From: Xanthomonas arboricola pv. guizotiae
GTDB taxonomy: Bacteria > Pseudomonadota > Gammaproteobacteria > Xanthomonadales > Xanthomonadaceae
Length of the DNA stretch: 64,000 bases
Assembly: GCF_002940205.1 (NCBI RefSeq)
Contig: NZ_MDSK01000006.1
Coordinates: 100,049 to 164,048 of the forward strand
Direction of reading: 5' to 3'
Shown here: positions 20,550 through 30,552 of the stretch, piece by piece
How positions within the stretch are numbered: the stretch's first letter is position 1
Layout of the letters: every line of letters starts with the position of its first letter
Made by a program: the position numbers and the translations under genes
Notes under the pieces: generated by a model
The model's database searches: none
Seen by the model: only the letters and a program-made list of their open reading frames with translations
What the model was told of the DNA's origin: nothing

Positions 20550-22315
20550 AGCAGGACGCGACGCATGTCGGCCAGCACCTGGCTGAGGTAGGTGGTGAAG
20601 CGTGCGGCCAGCGCGCCGTCGATGACGCGGTGGTCGTAGCTCAACGACAGCGGCAGCATCAGCTTGGGCGAGAAGTCCTTGCCGTTCCAGACCGGCTGCA
20701 TCGCCGACTTGGACACGCCCAGGATCGCCACTTCCGGCGCATTGATGATCGGCGTGAACGCCGTGCCACCGATGCCGCCGAGCGAACTGATCGAGAAGCA
20801 ACCGCCGCTCATGTCGGCCGGGCCCAGCTTGCCGTCGCGCGCCTTCTTGGCCAGCTCGCCGCTTTCCTGCGCGATCTGCAGCACGCCCTTCTTGTCGACG
20901 TCGCGGATCACCGGTACCACCAGGCCGTTCGGCGTATCGGCAGCAAATCCAATGTGGAAGTATTTCTTCAGGGTGAGGTTTTCACCGGCCGCATCCAGCG
21001 AGGCGTTGAACTCGGGGAACTTCTTCAACGCCGCGGCGCTGGCCTTGACCAGGAAGGCAAGCATGGTCAGCTTGATGCCGACCTTCTCGTTTTCCTTGTT
21101 GAGGGCCACGCGCAGGGCTTCCAGATCGGTGATGTCGGCCGATTCGAACTGGGTGACGTGCGGAATCATCGCCCAGTTGCGTGCCAGGTTGGCACCGGAA
21201 ATCTTCTTGATGCGCGACAGCGGCTGGGTCTCGGTCTCGCCGAACTTGCTGAAGTCCACCTTCGGCCAGGCCAGCAGGTTCAGGCCGTTGCCGCCACCGG
21301 CCGGTGCGGCCCCGGCTGCGGCAGGCGCGCCGCCGCTGAGTGCGGCCTTGACGAAGCGCTGCACGTCCTCGCGGGTGATGCGGCCGCCCTTCTCGCTGCC
21401 CTTGAGCTGGTTCAGATCCACGCCCAGCTCGCGTGCGAACACACGCACCACCGGGCTGGCGTAGGCTACCTTGGACGGCAGCACGCTGTCGGCATCGAAG
21501 GTCACCGGCGGGCTGGACGGCTGCCCGGCCGACGGCTGACCGCCCTGCGCAGGCTGCGCGGCCTCGCTGGAGCGGGCGCCCTGCACCTGCGCGATCTCGC
21601 GCTGGGCCAGCTTGTCCGGCACCGCAGACACGGCGACCGGCTCGACCTTGCCGGCGGTTTCGGCGGTGTCGGTGCTGGGCTTGGCCGGAGACTGCGCCGC
21701 ACCGGCGCCGCCATCGCTGGCCGCGATGATCGCCACCACATTGCCCTGCGAAAGCGTGTCGCCGACCTTGACCTTGAGTTCCTTGACCACACCGGCGGCC
21801 GAGGACGGCACTTCCATCGTGGCCTTGTCCGATTCCAGCGTGACCAGGCTCTGGTCCTTGGCGACGGTATCGCCGACCGCGACCAGCACCTCGATCACCG
21901 GGATATCGGTGTAATCGCCGATATCGGGCACGCGGGCCTCGACCAGGCCGCCGTCCGAGGACGCGGCAGGCGCAGCCGGCTCGGCCTTGGCGGCAGGCGC
22001 CGGCGCGGCAGCGGGCGCAGCCTTGGCCGGAGCGGCGGCCGGAGCGGGTGCGGCAGCGGTTTCGGCGCCGGCGTCGGCCACTTCGATCAGCGCGACCAGC
22101 GCGCCCTGCGACAGCGAATCGCCGACCTTGACCTTGATCTCCTTGACCACGCCGGCCACCGACGAGGGCACTTCCATCGTGGCCTTGTCCGATTCCAGCG
22201 TGACCAGGCTCTGGTCCTTGCTGACCGTATCGCCGACCGACACCAGCACCTCGATCACCGGGACATCGCTGTAGTCACCGATATCGGGGACAAGTGCTTC
22301 CTTGATTTCGGCCAT
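20546..22315 (-). CDS. aceF: Dihydrolipoamide acetyltransferase (E2 of pyruvate dehydrogenase)
   Basis: The 589-residue E2 core passes acetyl groups from lipoyl-Lys to CoA. It has two lipoyl domains (about 1-80 and 122-200), each with the lipoyl Lys in ESDKATMEV and joined by Ala/Pro linkers. A peripheral subunit-binding domain (about 285-325, VRVFARELGVDLNQLKGS) is followed by the catalytic domain (about 350-589) ending with the active-site His in YDHRVIDGALAARF. The two lipoyl domains are near-identical in places, a sign of internal duplication. The E1 gene is not in the window. Confidence 0.97.
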   Translation of the reverse strand: MAEIKEALVPDIGDYSDVPVIEVLVSVGDTVSKDQSLVTLESDKATMEVPSSVAGVVKEIKVKVGDSLSQGALVALIEVADAGAETAAAPAPAAAPAKAAPAAAPAPAAKAEPAAPAASSDGGLVEARVPDIGDYTDIPVIEVLVAVGDTVAKDQSLVTLESDKATMEVPSSAAGVVKELKVKVGDTLSQGNVVAIIAASDGGAGAAQSPAKPSTDTAETAGKVEPVAVSAVPDKLAQREIAQVQGARSSEAAQPAQGGQPSAGQPSSPPVTFDADSVLPSKVAYASPVVRVFARELGVDLNQLKGSEKGGRITREDVQRFVKAALSGGAPAAAGAAPAGGGNGLNLLAWPKVDFSKFGETETQPLSRIKKISGANLARNWAMIPHVTQFESADITDLEALRVALNKENEKVGIKLTMLAFLVKASAAALKKFPEFNASLDAAGENLTLKKYFHIGFAADTPNGLVVPVIRDVDKKGVLQIAQESGELAKKARDGKLGPADMSGGCFSISSLGGIGGTAFTPIINAPEVAILGVSKSAMQPVWNGKDFSPKLMLPLSLSYDHRVIDGALAARFTTYLSQVLADMRRVLL

Positions 22316-22443
22316 ACGGGGAACTCCGGCAACAGAATGGGGAAACCCCTATTGTGGCCGGCTGCGGGCCGCAGCGCCAACCATTGCCGTGGAAAAAGTC
22401 GCGCACCTGGCAGGATGCAGCGTTCGCGGGCGCATGCGCCGGA

Positions 22444-23202
22444 TCATTTCGACGCGTGTCGATCGACCCGCAACAGTTGCAGTGGCTCGCCCGAGGGCAA
22501 ACGATACGCCAGCGCATTGTCCAAGCCGTCGAGCGCTTCGACCCGCGCGCACAGTTGCTGCGCGCGTGGCCGCAACGCACGCGCCTGCGGCTCGATCAGG
22601 CGCTCGATGCGCGTTTCCACCCCGTCCAGCGACCGCAGCTGCAGATCGTTTCCGGTCAATGCCGACTGCACCGCACCGGCGACGACATCGCCGATCAGCT
22701 GCGGCAACAGCTCGGCCACCATCGCGCCGATGTCGTCATCGATATCGATCGAGGTGAGCTGGCTCTTGCCGAAGCTCTGCTTCAGGCGGGTGTCGATCTT
22801 TTCGCGCACGGCCGCCAGCTGCACGCGCGTGGCCTCGGGGCTGCGGCTGAAGCCTGCCGCCACCTCGCCCAGCGCGGTGACGGCGATGTCGGCCGCTTCG
22901 CGCCCGACCTCCTGCGCCAGCGGCACCACGTCGCGGGTCTGCCGCTCGAACTGGATCAACCGCGCGCGATCGTCCGCGCTCACCGCGACCCAGCGGTCGT
23001 CGACGAACAACGCGCCCTGGCCCATCACCAGCCGCTGCGGCGTACCCGATGTGCGGATCAGGATCAGGCTGCGCGGGTTGAGCGTGAGGTCGTAGTCGCT
23101 GCTGACGTTGCAGTGCAGATCGTCGGCGCTGGCGGCCGGTAAGGCGACCAGCAGGCCCAGCAGCAGGCCCGCTGCCATCGGTAGTGCCTGCTTGATCGCC
23201 AT
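22444..23202 (-). CDS. DUF2884 (YggN-like) periplasmic protein
   Basis: The 252-residue protein has a signal peptide (cleaved near ASA-D, residue 26). The DUF2884 features include a beta-rich N half (LHCNVSSDYDLTLNPRSL) and an all-helical C half with a central hydrophobic stretch (IGDVVAGAVQSAL). Function is unknown in the family. I chose the ATG at 23202 because it gives a proper signal peptide. The gene stands alone between aceF and a DNA glycosylase gene. Confidence 0.75.
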   Translation of the reverse strand: MAIKQALPMAAGLLLGLLVALPAASADDLHCNVSSDYDLTLNPRSLILIRTSGTPQRLVMGQGALFVDDRWVAVSADDRARLIQFERQTRDVVPLAQEVGREAADIAVTALGEVAAGFSRSPEATRVQLAAVREKIDTRLKQSFGKSQLTSIDIDDDIGAMVAELLPQLIGDVVAGAVQSALTGNDLQLRSLDGVETRIERLIEPQARALRPRAQQLCARVEALDGLDNALAYRLPSGEPLQLLRVDRHASK

Positions 23203-23455
23203 CTGGTCGCTTCCGTTGATGCGTTGGCTGCAGCATGCCTGCACGGGAGTGGCACTTGCCCGTGCCGGACGCTGGCATGACTTCCGGCCTGCGGCTGCGC
23301 GCTGAGCAACCAGGCCGGCGCTGCGGTGGTGGCGGGTGTCGGCCAAATCCGCCACGACGCTGGCACATGGCCCGCACGCCGCCATTCGCTCGCTGATGCC
23401 TTCGATCTCGCTGATGCCTTCGCTCATGCGCCGATTGCGCGGCGATCCGACATTG

Positions 23456-23977
23456 CTAGTCCAGCGCATCGCGCAGCGGCTGCCAGGCCGCGCACAGCCG
23501 TGGCAGCGACCATGCCGCATTGGCCGGGCTGGTGGACGGCAAGGCCCATACCGGCACCGTGTGCAGCGCGACCGGCAGCAGCGGCTGCACATGCCGGCGC
23601 CATGCCTGCGCGGCGGCCGCACCGTTGCAGGCGACCGCGCGCAGCTGCGGCAGCGTCGCCAGCCGCGCCGCCAGCGGATTGACCACGATGCTGCTGGCGA
23701 CGATGGCGGTGTCCAGGCTGCCGCGCCGCTCGCATTGGCCGATCACGTCCCACAGGCCGACTCCGCGGCCGGCCAATGCCTGCAGGCGCGCCGGATACGC
23801 CAACCCGGCCTCGATCCCCAGCAGCTCCTGCATCAGCGGCCAGAAACGGTTGCGCGGATGGGCGTAGTACATCGCCGCATGCAACGAGGCGTTGCCCGGC
23901 ATCGAGCCGAGCACCAGCACACGGCAATCGTTGGGAATGTGCGCTGGAAGGCCCTGCAACAGGTCGGTTTTCGTCAC
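23456..23977 (-). CDS. DNA glycosylase of the uracil-DNA glycosylase superfamily (family 6, hypoxanthine type)
   Basis: The 173-residue protein has motif 1 LVLGSMPGNAS, the stretch HPRNRFWPL and motif 2 LPSTSPAN. This set is characteristic of the small family-6 enzymes that remove hypoxanthine from DNA. It should act on deaminated adenine. Helicity and length fit. The gene is not obviously in an operon. The substrate is inferred from family motifs only; uracil activity cannot be ruled out. Confidence 0.75.
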   Translation of the reverse strand: MTKTDLLQGLPAHIPNDCRVLVLGSMPGNASLHAAMYYAHPRNRFWPLMQELLGIEAGLAYPARLQALAGRGVGLWDVIGQCERRGSLDTAIVASSIVVNPLAARLATLPQLRAVACNGAAAAQAWRRHVQPLLPVALHTVPVWALPSTSPANAAWSLPRLCAAWQPLRDALD

Positions 23978-24158
23978 GGCGATCGCATCTGCGTGAATGT
24001 CTTTTCCAGCTTGCCTGTCGCAGCCACGGCCTTCTCCGGAAACTTGCTGAACAAACGAAATTTTAGCGGGCCACGGGTGGGCGTGGATTCAGATTTTCAG
24101 GAATAGCTTTGGCGCGGCCCACTCCACGGGCCTAACAAGAACACTGAGGAGACCCCCA

Positions 24159-24830
24159 ATGCGTGCCATTTCCATCCTGAGCCTGGCTGCCGTATCCGCA
24201 CTTGCGTTCGCGCCGTCGGCATTTGCACAAGACACCACCTACACCGGCGACACCTCCTCGGCTTCCACCAGCACCGATAGCGGGTCCGGAAAGCATTGGG
24301 CAGTGGTCGGCGGTGTTGCCCTGATCAAGCCGAAGAACGATCCGGCTCCCGGCCTGGACGTCGATGGCGGCCCGGCACCGACGCTGAGCGCCAGCTACTA
24401 CATCAACGACAACTGGGCCGTCGAGTTGTGGGGCGCCGCCGACAAGTTCAACCACCGTGTCAACGCCGATGGCGTGGGCAAGATCGGTACCGTCGAGCAG
24501 CAGCCGATCGCCATCAGCGGCCAGTACCACTTCGGCCAGGCCGATAACGTGTTCCGTCCGTTCGTGGGCGTGGGCTACTACGAGTCGAACTTCAGCAACG
24601 AGAAGATCGACGCGGCGTCGGCCACCGGCCAGCACGTGGGCCTGGACACCGCCAAGGGTGTCATCGGCACCGTCGGCGTGGACATGAACATCAACTCCAC
24701 CTGGTTCGCACGTGCCGACGCCCGCTACATGCGTTCGCGTCCGGAACTGCGCGTGGGCGGCCAGGGCACCGGCAGCGAGCTGGAACTGGATCCGTGGACC
24801 GTCGGCTTCGGCGTCGGCGCGCGCTTCTAA
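24159..24830 (+). CDS. ompW: OmpW family outer-membrane protein
   Basis: The 223-residue barrel has a signal peptide (AFA-Q) and then OmpW-family elements: ALIKPKNDPAPG near the N terminus, YYINDNWAVELWGAADKF, the FGQADNVFRPFVGVGYYES strand pair and a C-terminal Phe (GVGARF). GAGGAG lies 8 bases before the ATG. OmpW barrels have a hydrophobic channel and often respond to stress or iron, but no regulator site is visible. The gene has its own terminator. Confidence 0.88.
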   Translation: MRAISILSLAAVSALAFAPSAFAQDTTYTGDTSSASTSTDSGSGKHWAVVGGVALIKPKNDPAPGLDVDGGPAPTLSASYYINDNWAVELWGAADKFNHRVNADGVGKIGTVEQQPIAISGQYHFGQADNVFRPFVGVGYYESNFSNEKIDAASATGQHVGLDTAKGVIGTVGVDMNINSTWFARADARYMRSRPELRVGGQGTGSELELDPWTVGFGVGARF

Positions 24831-24860
24831 GCACGCGGGAAAGCGACGTTTCAGTCGATA

Positions 24861-24892
24861 AAAACGGGCCGCAAGGCCCGTTTTTTTTTTTG
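24861..24892 (+). terminator. Rho-independent terminator after ompW, probably bidirectional
   Basis: ACGGGCC and GGCCCGT form a stem around GCAA, followed by 11 T residues; A residues on the other side allow use by the convergent gene at 24912. Confidence 0.9.
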
Positions 24893-24911
24893 AAATCGTG
24901 GGGCCGCCCGT

Positions 24912-25469
24912 TCACCGCCAGTAGACGCTGCCGCGCAGGCGCGCGCTGCGCCAGCGCCACCACAGCAAGGTGGCATAGGCGAGCGCATAGCCGAGCAATA
25001 CGCCGGCCGCGCCCAACAGGCTGGCGTGACTGAGCCACCCTTCCGTGGGCCAGGCAGCACCCTGCCAGGTGCTGCGCCAGCCCTGCACCATGCCGGCGAT
25101 CACGCGTAGCACCACCAGCGCGGTCAAGGCCAGCACCAGCCACAGATTGGGCCGGTAGAACAACCCCTGCTGGGTGCGCTCGAAGCGGGTCAGACGCAGT
25201 GCCAGCCCCCCCAGCGCCAGCCCGCAGGCCCAGCCGAAGGCGGCATGGCTGATCGCGCCGGGCCAGAACGCGGCGGCGATCAACACGAAGATCACGAACA
25301 ACACGGTGGAAAGCCCGGCCGAGACCAGGTTGATCATCAACAGCCAGCCGCGTGCCTGCCGCCGCGCGGTGCCGACGCGAAAGCGCTGCAGCAGCGACAA
25401 CGGCAACAGCACCGCGAACACCGCCAGGGCGATGATCACGGCCAGCGGTATGGCGAGGAGAAGTGGCAT
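24912..25469 (-). CDS. Polytopic membrane protein of unknown function
   Basis: The 185-residue protein has about five membrane helices (5-28, 45-68, 73-90, 108-130, 145-172) separated by short basic loops. I do not recognise a family. It is convergent with ompW and stands 160 bases after metQ's stop. The ATG at 25469 is preferred over the GTG one codon upstream because of general start use. Confidence 0.6.
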   Translation of the reverse strand: MPLLLAIPLAVIIALAVFAVLLPLSLLQRFRVGTARRQARGWLLMINLVSAGLSTVLFVIFVLIAAAFWPGAISHAAFGWACGLALGGLALRLTRFERTQQGLFYRPNLWLVLALTALVVLRVIAGMVQGWRSTWQGAAWPTEGWLSHASLLGAAGVLLGYALAYATLLWWRWRSARLRGSVYWR

Positions 25470-25632
25470 CACATGCTCGGTGGCGATGAAGAGTGGTTGG
25501 CAACCCGTAACGCGCGGACGCCAGGTGAAGGTGCACGGCCCGCAGCAACCGGCGTGTCCGCGGGGTGCCTGCCGATGCCGGGCGCCGGCCGCACCCGCCT
25601 GGCGGTGAGCGCAGTCGGTTTGATCGCCGCTC

Positions 25633-26439
25633 TCAGAACGCCGGCAACACCGCGCCCTTGTACTTCTGCTCGATAAACGCCTTCACTTCCGGGCTGGTCA
25701 AGGCCTTGGCCAGCTTCTGCACGCGCGGGTCGTCCTTGTTGTCCGGGCGCGAGACCAGGAAGTTCACGTACGGCGAGTCCCTGCTCTCGATCGCCAGCGC
25801 GTCGCGGGTCGGATTGAGGCCGGCGTCGAGCGCGTAGTTGGTGTTGATCAGCGCCAGATCGACCTGGTCGAGCACGCGCGGCAGCATCGCCGAGTCGAGC
25901 TCGCGGAACTTCAGCTGCTTGGGGTTCTCGACGATGTCGCGCTGGCTGGACAGGGCATTGCCCGGGTCCTTGAGTTTGATCACGCCCGCCTTGTCGAGCA
26001 GGATCAGCGCCCGGCTGTTGTTGCTCGGGTCGTTGGGAATCACCACGTCGGCGCCGTTGGGCAGTTCGGCCAATGCCTTGAATCGGCGCGAGTAGGCGCC
26101 GAACGGCTCGATATGCACGCCGACCACGGTCACCAGCTGGCTCTTGCGGTCGCGGTTGTAGGCGTCCAGGTACGGCTCGGTCTGGAAGTAGTTGACGTCG
26201 ATCTGCTTCTGCACGACCTGGTCGTTGGGCTGCACGTAGTCGTTGAACACCCGCACGTCCAGCTTGACGCCCTGCTTGGCCAGCAGCGGTTCGACCACCT
26301 CCAGGATCTCGGCATGCGGCACCGCGGTGGCGGCCACCGTCAGCGTGTCGCCGCCGCTGCTGCTGCCACCGCTACCGCCACAGGAAGCCAGGGCCAGCGT
26401 GGCCGCAGCCAGGAGGGAACGAAACGCGAATGTGCTCAT
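25633..26439 (-). CDS. metQ: D-methionine-binding lipoprotein of the MetNIQ importer
   Basis: The 268-residue protein begins with a lipoprotein signal (LALASC, Cys at about residue 19) and continues with a Gly/Ser linker. The NlpA-type methionine-binding domain follows (PHAEILEVVEPLLAKQGVKL, then DVNYFQTEPYLDAYN). It captures methionine in the periplasm for metI/metN, which precede it on the same strand. It is not overlapping them: a 137-base gap may hold its own promoter. I see no S-box or SAM-type riboswitch in front of the operon. Confidence 0.93.
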   Translation of the reverse strand: MSTFAFRSLLAAATLALASCGGSGGSSSGGDTLTVAATAVPHAEILEVVEPLLAKQGVKLDVRVFNDYVQPNDQVVQKQIDVNYFQTEPYLDAYNRDRKSQLVTVVGVHIEPFGAYSRRFKALAELPNGADVVIPNDPSNNSRALILLDKAGVIKLKDPGNALSSQRDIVENPKQLKFRELDSAMLPRVLDQVDLALINTNYALDAGLNPTRDALAIESRDSPYVNFLVSRPDNKDDPRVQKLAKALTSPEVKAFIEQKYKGAVLPAF

Positions 26440-26576
26440 GTGGGGGTCCGTGGGAGGAGGAATGCGGCACTGCCGCAAGCGCTAAACCTAGCAGACCTCG
26501 GGTGCAGCGGCGATCGGCAGGTCCGTGTTTCGTGCGTGGCCCTGCGCGCGCCGGCAACGCGCGATCGCGGTCGAGC

Positions 26577-27269
26577 TCAGCGCCGGCTGTAGCGCGCCAC
26601 CAGCCGGTCGCCCAGCATCTGCAGCAGCTGCACCAGCACCAGCAGGGCGATCACGGTGATCAGCGCGACATCCGAATGCGAGCGCAGATAGCCCTCGCGG
26701 TACGCGACATCGCCCAGCCCGCCGGAGCCGATCGCACCGCCCATCGCGGTGAAACCGATCAGCGCGATGGTGGTCACGGTGGCGCCGGCGATCAGGCCCG
26801 GGCGCGCTTCGGGCAGCAGCACGCGCACCACCAGCTGGCGGGTGGTGGCGCCCATCGCCTGGCTGGCTTCGATGATCCCGCGGTCCACTTCGCGCAAGGC
26901 GGTTTCCACCAGCCGTGCGTAGAACGGTGCGGCGCCGACCACCAGCGGCAGGATCGCGCCGCGCACGCCCAGCGAGGTGCCCATCAGCATCAGCGTGAGC
27001 GGAATCATCGCGATCATCAGGATGATGAAGGGCACCGAGCGCAGCAGGTTGATCAGTGCCGCGAGCACGCCGTACAGCACCGGGCGGCGGCGCAGCTGCG
27101 GGGCACCGCACAGGAACAGCGCAACGCCCAGCGGCAGGCCGATCAGCAGCGTCAACGGCAGCGCGCCGGCCAGCATCAGCAAGGTATCGAGCGTGGCCTG
27201 GCCGATATCGCCCCACTTGGCGGCATCGAGATTGCGGAAAAATCCGCTTGTCGTGGCGATCAGAGTCAT
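26577..27269 (-). CDS. metI: Methionine ABC importer permease
   Basis: The 230-residue permease has five helices and the permease-ATPase contact loop [20 protein letters not shown] (EAA motif). It ends with the last helix and a short basic tail (LVARYSRR). Its start overlaps the metN stop by 4 bases, so the two are coupled. Confidence 0.94.
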   Translation of the reverse strand: MTLIATTSGFFRNLDAAKWGDIGQATLDTLLMLAGALPLTLLIGLPLGVALFLCGAPQLRRRPVLYGVLAALINLLRSVPFIILMIAMIPLTLMLMGTSLGVRGAILPLVVGAAPFYARLVETALREVDRGIIEASQAMGATTRQLVVRVLLPEARPGLIAGATVTTIALIGFTAMGGAIGSGGLGDVAYREGYLRSHSDVALITVIALLVLVQLLQMLGDRLVARYSRR

Positions 27270-28273
27270 ACGCGCAGATCCTCCACGTGCACGCCGGCGG
27301 CGACGAAGCCGGCGCGTGCCGCGTTATGGTCGCCGCCGGTCAGCGCGACGATGAGCTGGCCATACGGGGTGTCCTTGATGCGGTCCACGCGCCCGGACAG
27401 GATGTTGTAGTCCACCCCGGTCTCGCGGGCGATGCGGCCCAGCACCGGTTCGTAGGTGCCGTTGCCCAGGAAGGTCAGCCGCACGATGCGCCCGCCTACC
27501 GCAGCGAAGTCGCGATGCAGCTCGGCTTCGTCCACATGCTCGGCTTCGGACACGAAGCGCCGGGTGGTGGCGTGCTGCGGGTGCAGGAACACCTCGGTCA
27601 CCGGGCCGGTTTCCACCAGCTTGCCGGCATCCAGCACCGCGACGCGGTCGCAGACCCGGCGGATCACGTCCATCTCGTGGGTGATCAGCACGATGGTCAG
27701 GCCCAGCTCGCGGTTGATCTGCGCCAGCAGCTGCAGCACCGAGGCGGTGGTCTGCGGGTCCAGCGCGCTGGTGGCCTCGTCGCACAGCAGGATCTGTGGC
27801 CGGGTGGCCAGCGCGCGCGCGATGCCCACGCGCTGCTTCTGCCCGCCGGACAACTGCGCCGGGTACTTGCTGGCATGCTGCTCCAGCCCGACCCGTGCCA
27901 GCAGCGCGGCCACGCGCGCATCGACCTCGGCGCGCGGCGTGCCGGCCAGTTCCAGCGGAAACGCCACATTGCCGGCCACGGTGCGCGAGGACAGCAGGTT
28001 GAAGTGCTGGAAGATCATCCCCACACGCCGGCGCAGCGCGCGCAGGCCCTGGCTGTCCAGCGCGGTGACGTCCTCGTCGCCGATCAGCAGCCGCCCGCCG
28101 CTGGGTTCTTCCAGCCGGTTGATCAGCCGGATCAGGGTCGACTTGCCGGCACCGGAATGGCCGATGATGCCGAACACCTCGCCGGGGCCGATCCGCAGAT
28201 CGAGTGGATGCAGCGCCACGATCTGGCGACCGTCAACGGAATAAGACTTGTGCAGGCGCTGAAACTGGATCAC
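27266..28273 (-). CDS. metN: Methionine ABC importer ATPase
   Basis: The 335-residue ATPase has Walker [10 protein letters not shown], signature LSGGQKQR, Walker [13 protein letters not shown] and the switch His in [10 protein letters not shown]-terminal NIL domain (about 265-335), which binds methionine and inhibits transport, completes the usual MetN layout. It is the first gene of metN-metI-metQ. Confidence 0.96.
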   Translation of the reverse strand: MIQFQRLHKSYSVDGRQIVALHPLDLRIGPGEVFGIIGHSGAGKSTLIRLINRLEEPSGGRLLIGDEDVTALDSQGLRALRRRVGMIFQHFNLLSSRTVAGNVAFPLELAGTPRAEVDARVAALLARVGLEQHASKYPAQLSGGQKQRVGIARALATRPQILLCDEATSALDPQTTASVLQLLAQINRELGLTIVLITHEMDVIRRVCDRVAVLDAGKLVETGPVTEVFLHPQHATTRRFVSEAEHVDEAELHRDFAAVGGRIVRLTFLGNGTYEPVLGRIARETGVDYNILSGRVDRIKDTPYGQLIVALTGGDHNAARAGFVAAGVHVEDLRV

Positions 28274-28348
28274 CGCGCGTGGCCGATTGGGGGGCCGTGA
28301 AGCCTACCAGTCAATGTTTGCGGACGATATTCCAATGAGTTCTAACGG

Positions 28349-28468
28349 CTGGGAGTCGGGAGTCGGGATTCGCATAGGACGGGATTGGTGATTGGAGATT
28401 CGGGATTCGTAACAGCCAAAGCGCCTTGCCGTTGCTCTGGCGAATCCCGAATCCCGAATCCCCAATCA
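28349..28468. repeat. Inverted 7-bp arrays upstream of metN, reaching the EamA stop codon
   Basis: GGGAGTC/GGGATTC units at 28349-28369 and 28384-28412 face GAATCCC/GAATCCCC units at 28440-28466. The right arm runs into the stop codon of the EamA gene (28466-28468). The left arm lies in the metN leader region. Confidence 0.75.
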
Positions 28469-29362
28469 CGGCCTATCCAGCGGCGGCGGACGGTCAGCCT
28501 GGCGTATCCGCTCCCGGCGCAACAGATACAGCCCGCTGGCGACGATGATGCCGGCGCCGGTCCAGGTCCAGCTGTCGGGCAGGGTCTGCCACAGCAGCCA
28601 GTCCCAGCCGATCACCCAGACCAGGCCGGTGTATTCCAGCGGCGCGATCATCGAGGCCTCGCCGCGCAGGAAGGCCTGGGTCAGCGCGATCTGCCCCAGT
28701 GCGCCGGCCAGGCCCATGCCGGCGATCAGCCAGGCGTGCTCGCCCCGCAACGGCACCCAGTCGGGAATGGCCAGCAGGCCGGCGCCGACCGCCATGAACA
28801 GCAGGAACCACACCACCATCGCCTGCGGGGTGTCGGTGCGGGTCAGCAGGCTCACGCTGATGGCGGCGATGGCATAGGCGGTGGCCGCCAGCAGCACCAT
28901 CAGCCCGGGCAGCGAGATCAGCCCGTCCACGCCCGGGCGCAATACCACGATCACCCCGACCAGGCCGATGCCGATCGCGGTCCAGCGGCGTGGCCCGACC
29001 CGCTCGCCCAGCAATGGCACCGACAGCGCCGCCACCAGCAGCGGCGCGACGAAATACAGCGTGTAGGCGGTCGACAGCGGCATGCGCTTCAGGCCGTAGA
29101 CGAAGCAGCCGATCATCACCATGCCCAGCACCCCGCGCAGCAGGTGCAGGCCCCAGCGCACCGGCATGACCGAGCGCGGGCCGGCGGTGGCCAGCACCCA
29201 CACCAGCACGAACGGCAGCGAGGCGGCGCCACGCAGCAAAGTGACCTGCAGCGGCGGGTAATGCGCCGAGAGCAGCTTCATTCCCGCATCCATCAGCGAG
29301 AAGCAGGCCACGGCGGCCACCATCCAGGCGATGGCGGGGAGCGGAGAGCGGATGGTGGGCAT
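28466..29362 (-). CDS. EamA-family (DMT) exporter
   Basis: The 298-residue protein has ten predicted membrane helices in two five-helix halves. DMT/EamA features are MDAGMKLLSAHYPPLQ in the first half and LEYTGLVWVIGWDWLLW in the second. Members export amino acids, purines or other metabolites; the substrate is not readable. It is divergent from yajQ and lies just upstream of metN, but no shared regulation is visible. Confidence 0.88.
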   Translation of the reverse strand: MPTIRSPLPAIAWMVAAVACFSLMDAGMKLLSAHYPPLQVTLLRGAASLPFVLVWVLATAGPRSVMPVRWGLHLLRGVLGMVMIGCFVYGLKRMPLSTAYTLYFVAPLLVAALSVPLLGERVGPRRWTAIGIGLVGVIVVLRPGVDGLISLPGLMVLLAATAYAIAAISVSLLTRTDTPQAMVVWFLLFMAVGAGLLAIPDWVPLRGEHAWLIAGMGLAGALGQIALTQAFLRGEASMIAPLEYTGLVWVIGWDWLLWQTLPDSWTWTGAGIIVASGLYLLRRERIRQADRPPPLDRP

Positions 29363-29468
29363 GCACCATTATCGCTGCGCCTGCGCGCAGACTGGCAAGC
29401 GCGTGTCGACAGGGGCGACGACGCGATGCCCTAGAATGGCGGCTGTTTACAGACAGCAGGAGCTTTGC

Positions 29469-29954
29469 ATGCCTTCCTTCGACGTGGTGTCCGAAGTCGA
29501 CAAGCACGAACTGACCAATGCGGTGGACCAGGCCAACCGCGAGCTGGATACGCGCTTCGATTTCAAGGGGGTCGAGGCCAGGTTCGAACTGGAAGACGGC
29601 AAGGCGATCAACCAGTCCGCGCCCAGCGATTTCCAGGTCAAGCAGATGACCGACATCCTGCGCGCGCGCCTGCTGGCGCGCGGCATCGACGTGCGTTGCC
29701 TGGAGTTCGGCGACATGGAAACCAACCTGGCCGGTGCGCGCCAGACGGTCACCGTCAAGCAGGGCATCGAGCAGAAGCAGGCCAAGCAGCTGGTGGCCAA
29801 GCTGAAGGAAGCCAAGCTCAAGGTCGAGGCGCAGATCAATGGCGACAAGCTGCGCGTGAGCGGCAAGAAGCGCGACGATCTGCAGGACGCGATGGCGCTG
29901 CTGAAGAAGGCCGACTTCGAGCTGCCGCTGCAGTTCGACAACTTCCGCGACTGA
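29469..29954 (+). CDS. yajQ: YajQ-family cyclic di-GMP-binding protein
   Basis: The 161-residue protein has the two ferredoxin-like halves of the family: FDVVSEVDKHELTNAVDQA at the start, RFDFKGVEARFELEDGK, and the C-terminal KKADFELPLQFDNFRD. In Xanthomonas campestris a member of this family binds c-di-GMP and, as a co-regulator, influences virulence genes. AGGAG is about 8 bases before the ATG. The next genes on the strand encode an HPt protein and a hybrid kinase, which fits a signalling neighbourhood, but they may be separately transcribed (133-base gap). Confidence 0.94.
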   Translation: MPSFDVVSEVDKHELTNAVDQANRELDTRFDFKGVEARFELEDGKAINQSAPSDFQVKQMTDILRARLLARGIDVRCLEFGDMETNLAGARQTVTVKQGIEQKQAKQLVAKLKEAKLKVEAQINGDKLRVSGKKRDDLQDAMALLKKADFELPLQFDNFRD

Positions 29955-30087
29955 GCACGCGTGGTGGCTGACACGGCGCCTTGTCGTGCCGCGCTATGCA
30001 GGCACGCCGCGCAGCGCGGCATGCCTGCCGCCCGTTACCCGGGCATCGGCCACGCGCGCGCCGGCGCGTTACGGATCTGATGCAGGC

Positions 30088-30552
30088 ATGCGTGGCCTGC
30101 TCTCCAGCCTGTTGCAACGCGCGCGCCCGGCCACAGTGCCGCAGGCGCCGCCCGCTACCGGGACGGCCTGCGCCATGACGCACGCACAGCCACGCATCGA
30201 GGCCGGCTCGACGCTGCACACGCTGGCCGGGCTGGACCCGCTGGCGGCTGCCGCGTTTGCTGATGCGTTTGCGGCAGAAGTGCAGCGCGCCATCGCCGGC
30301 TGCACGCTCGGCCAGGCCGGCACCACCCAGGCGCAGGCACTGGAGCAGATCCATGCGCTCAAGAACACGCTCTCGCTGACCGGCTCTGCCCCACTGATGA
30401 ACGCCTGCGACCAGTTACGCTGCGATGTCGACGGCGGCGAGCCCGGGTCCGCGCTTGCGCAGCGCTACACCGCGATTGCGACCGCGGCCGGCCTGTTGGT
30501 CGAGAATTACCGGCGCACCCTCCCCAACGACGACACCGGCCCCCATGCGTAG
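30088..30552 (+). CDS. Histidine phosphotransfer (HPt) domain protein
   Basis: From the ATG at 30088 this encodes 154 residues. The last 100 form a helical HPt domain with the phospho-accepting His near residue 89 in QIHALKNTLSLTG. Its end overlaps the following hybrid kinase gene by 8 bases. It is likely the phosphate partner of that kinase, whose own sequence lacks an HPt domain. The start is uncertain: the ATG at 30175 would remove a basic N-terminal stretch. Confidence 0.75.
   Translation: MRGLLSSLLQRARPATVPQAPPATGTACAMTHAQPRIEAGSTLHTLAGLDPLAAAAFADAFAAEVQRAIAGCTLGQAGTTQAQALEQIHALKNTLSLTGSAPLMNACDQLRCDVDGGEPGSALAQRYTAIATAAGLLVENYRRTLPNDDTGPHA

Noticed and set aside
23388..23425. Short repeat (CTGATGCCTTCG) between DUF2884 and glycosylase genes
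   Set aside because: Only two short copies; no support for function.
28274..28465. Riboswitch before metN
   Set aside because: The region holds only 7-bp arrays; no S-box, SAM-II or SAH-like core is visible.
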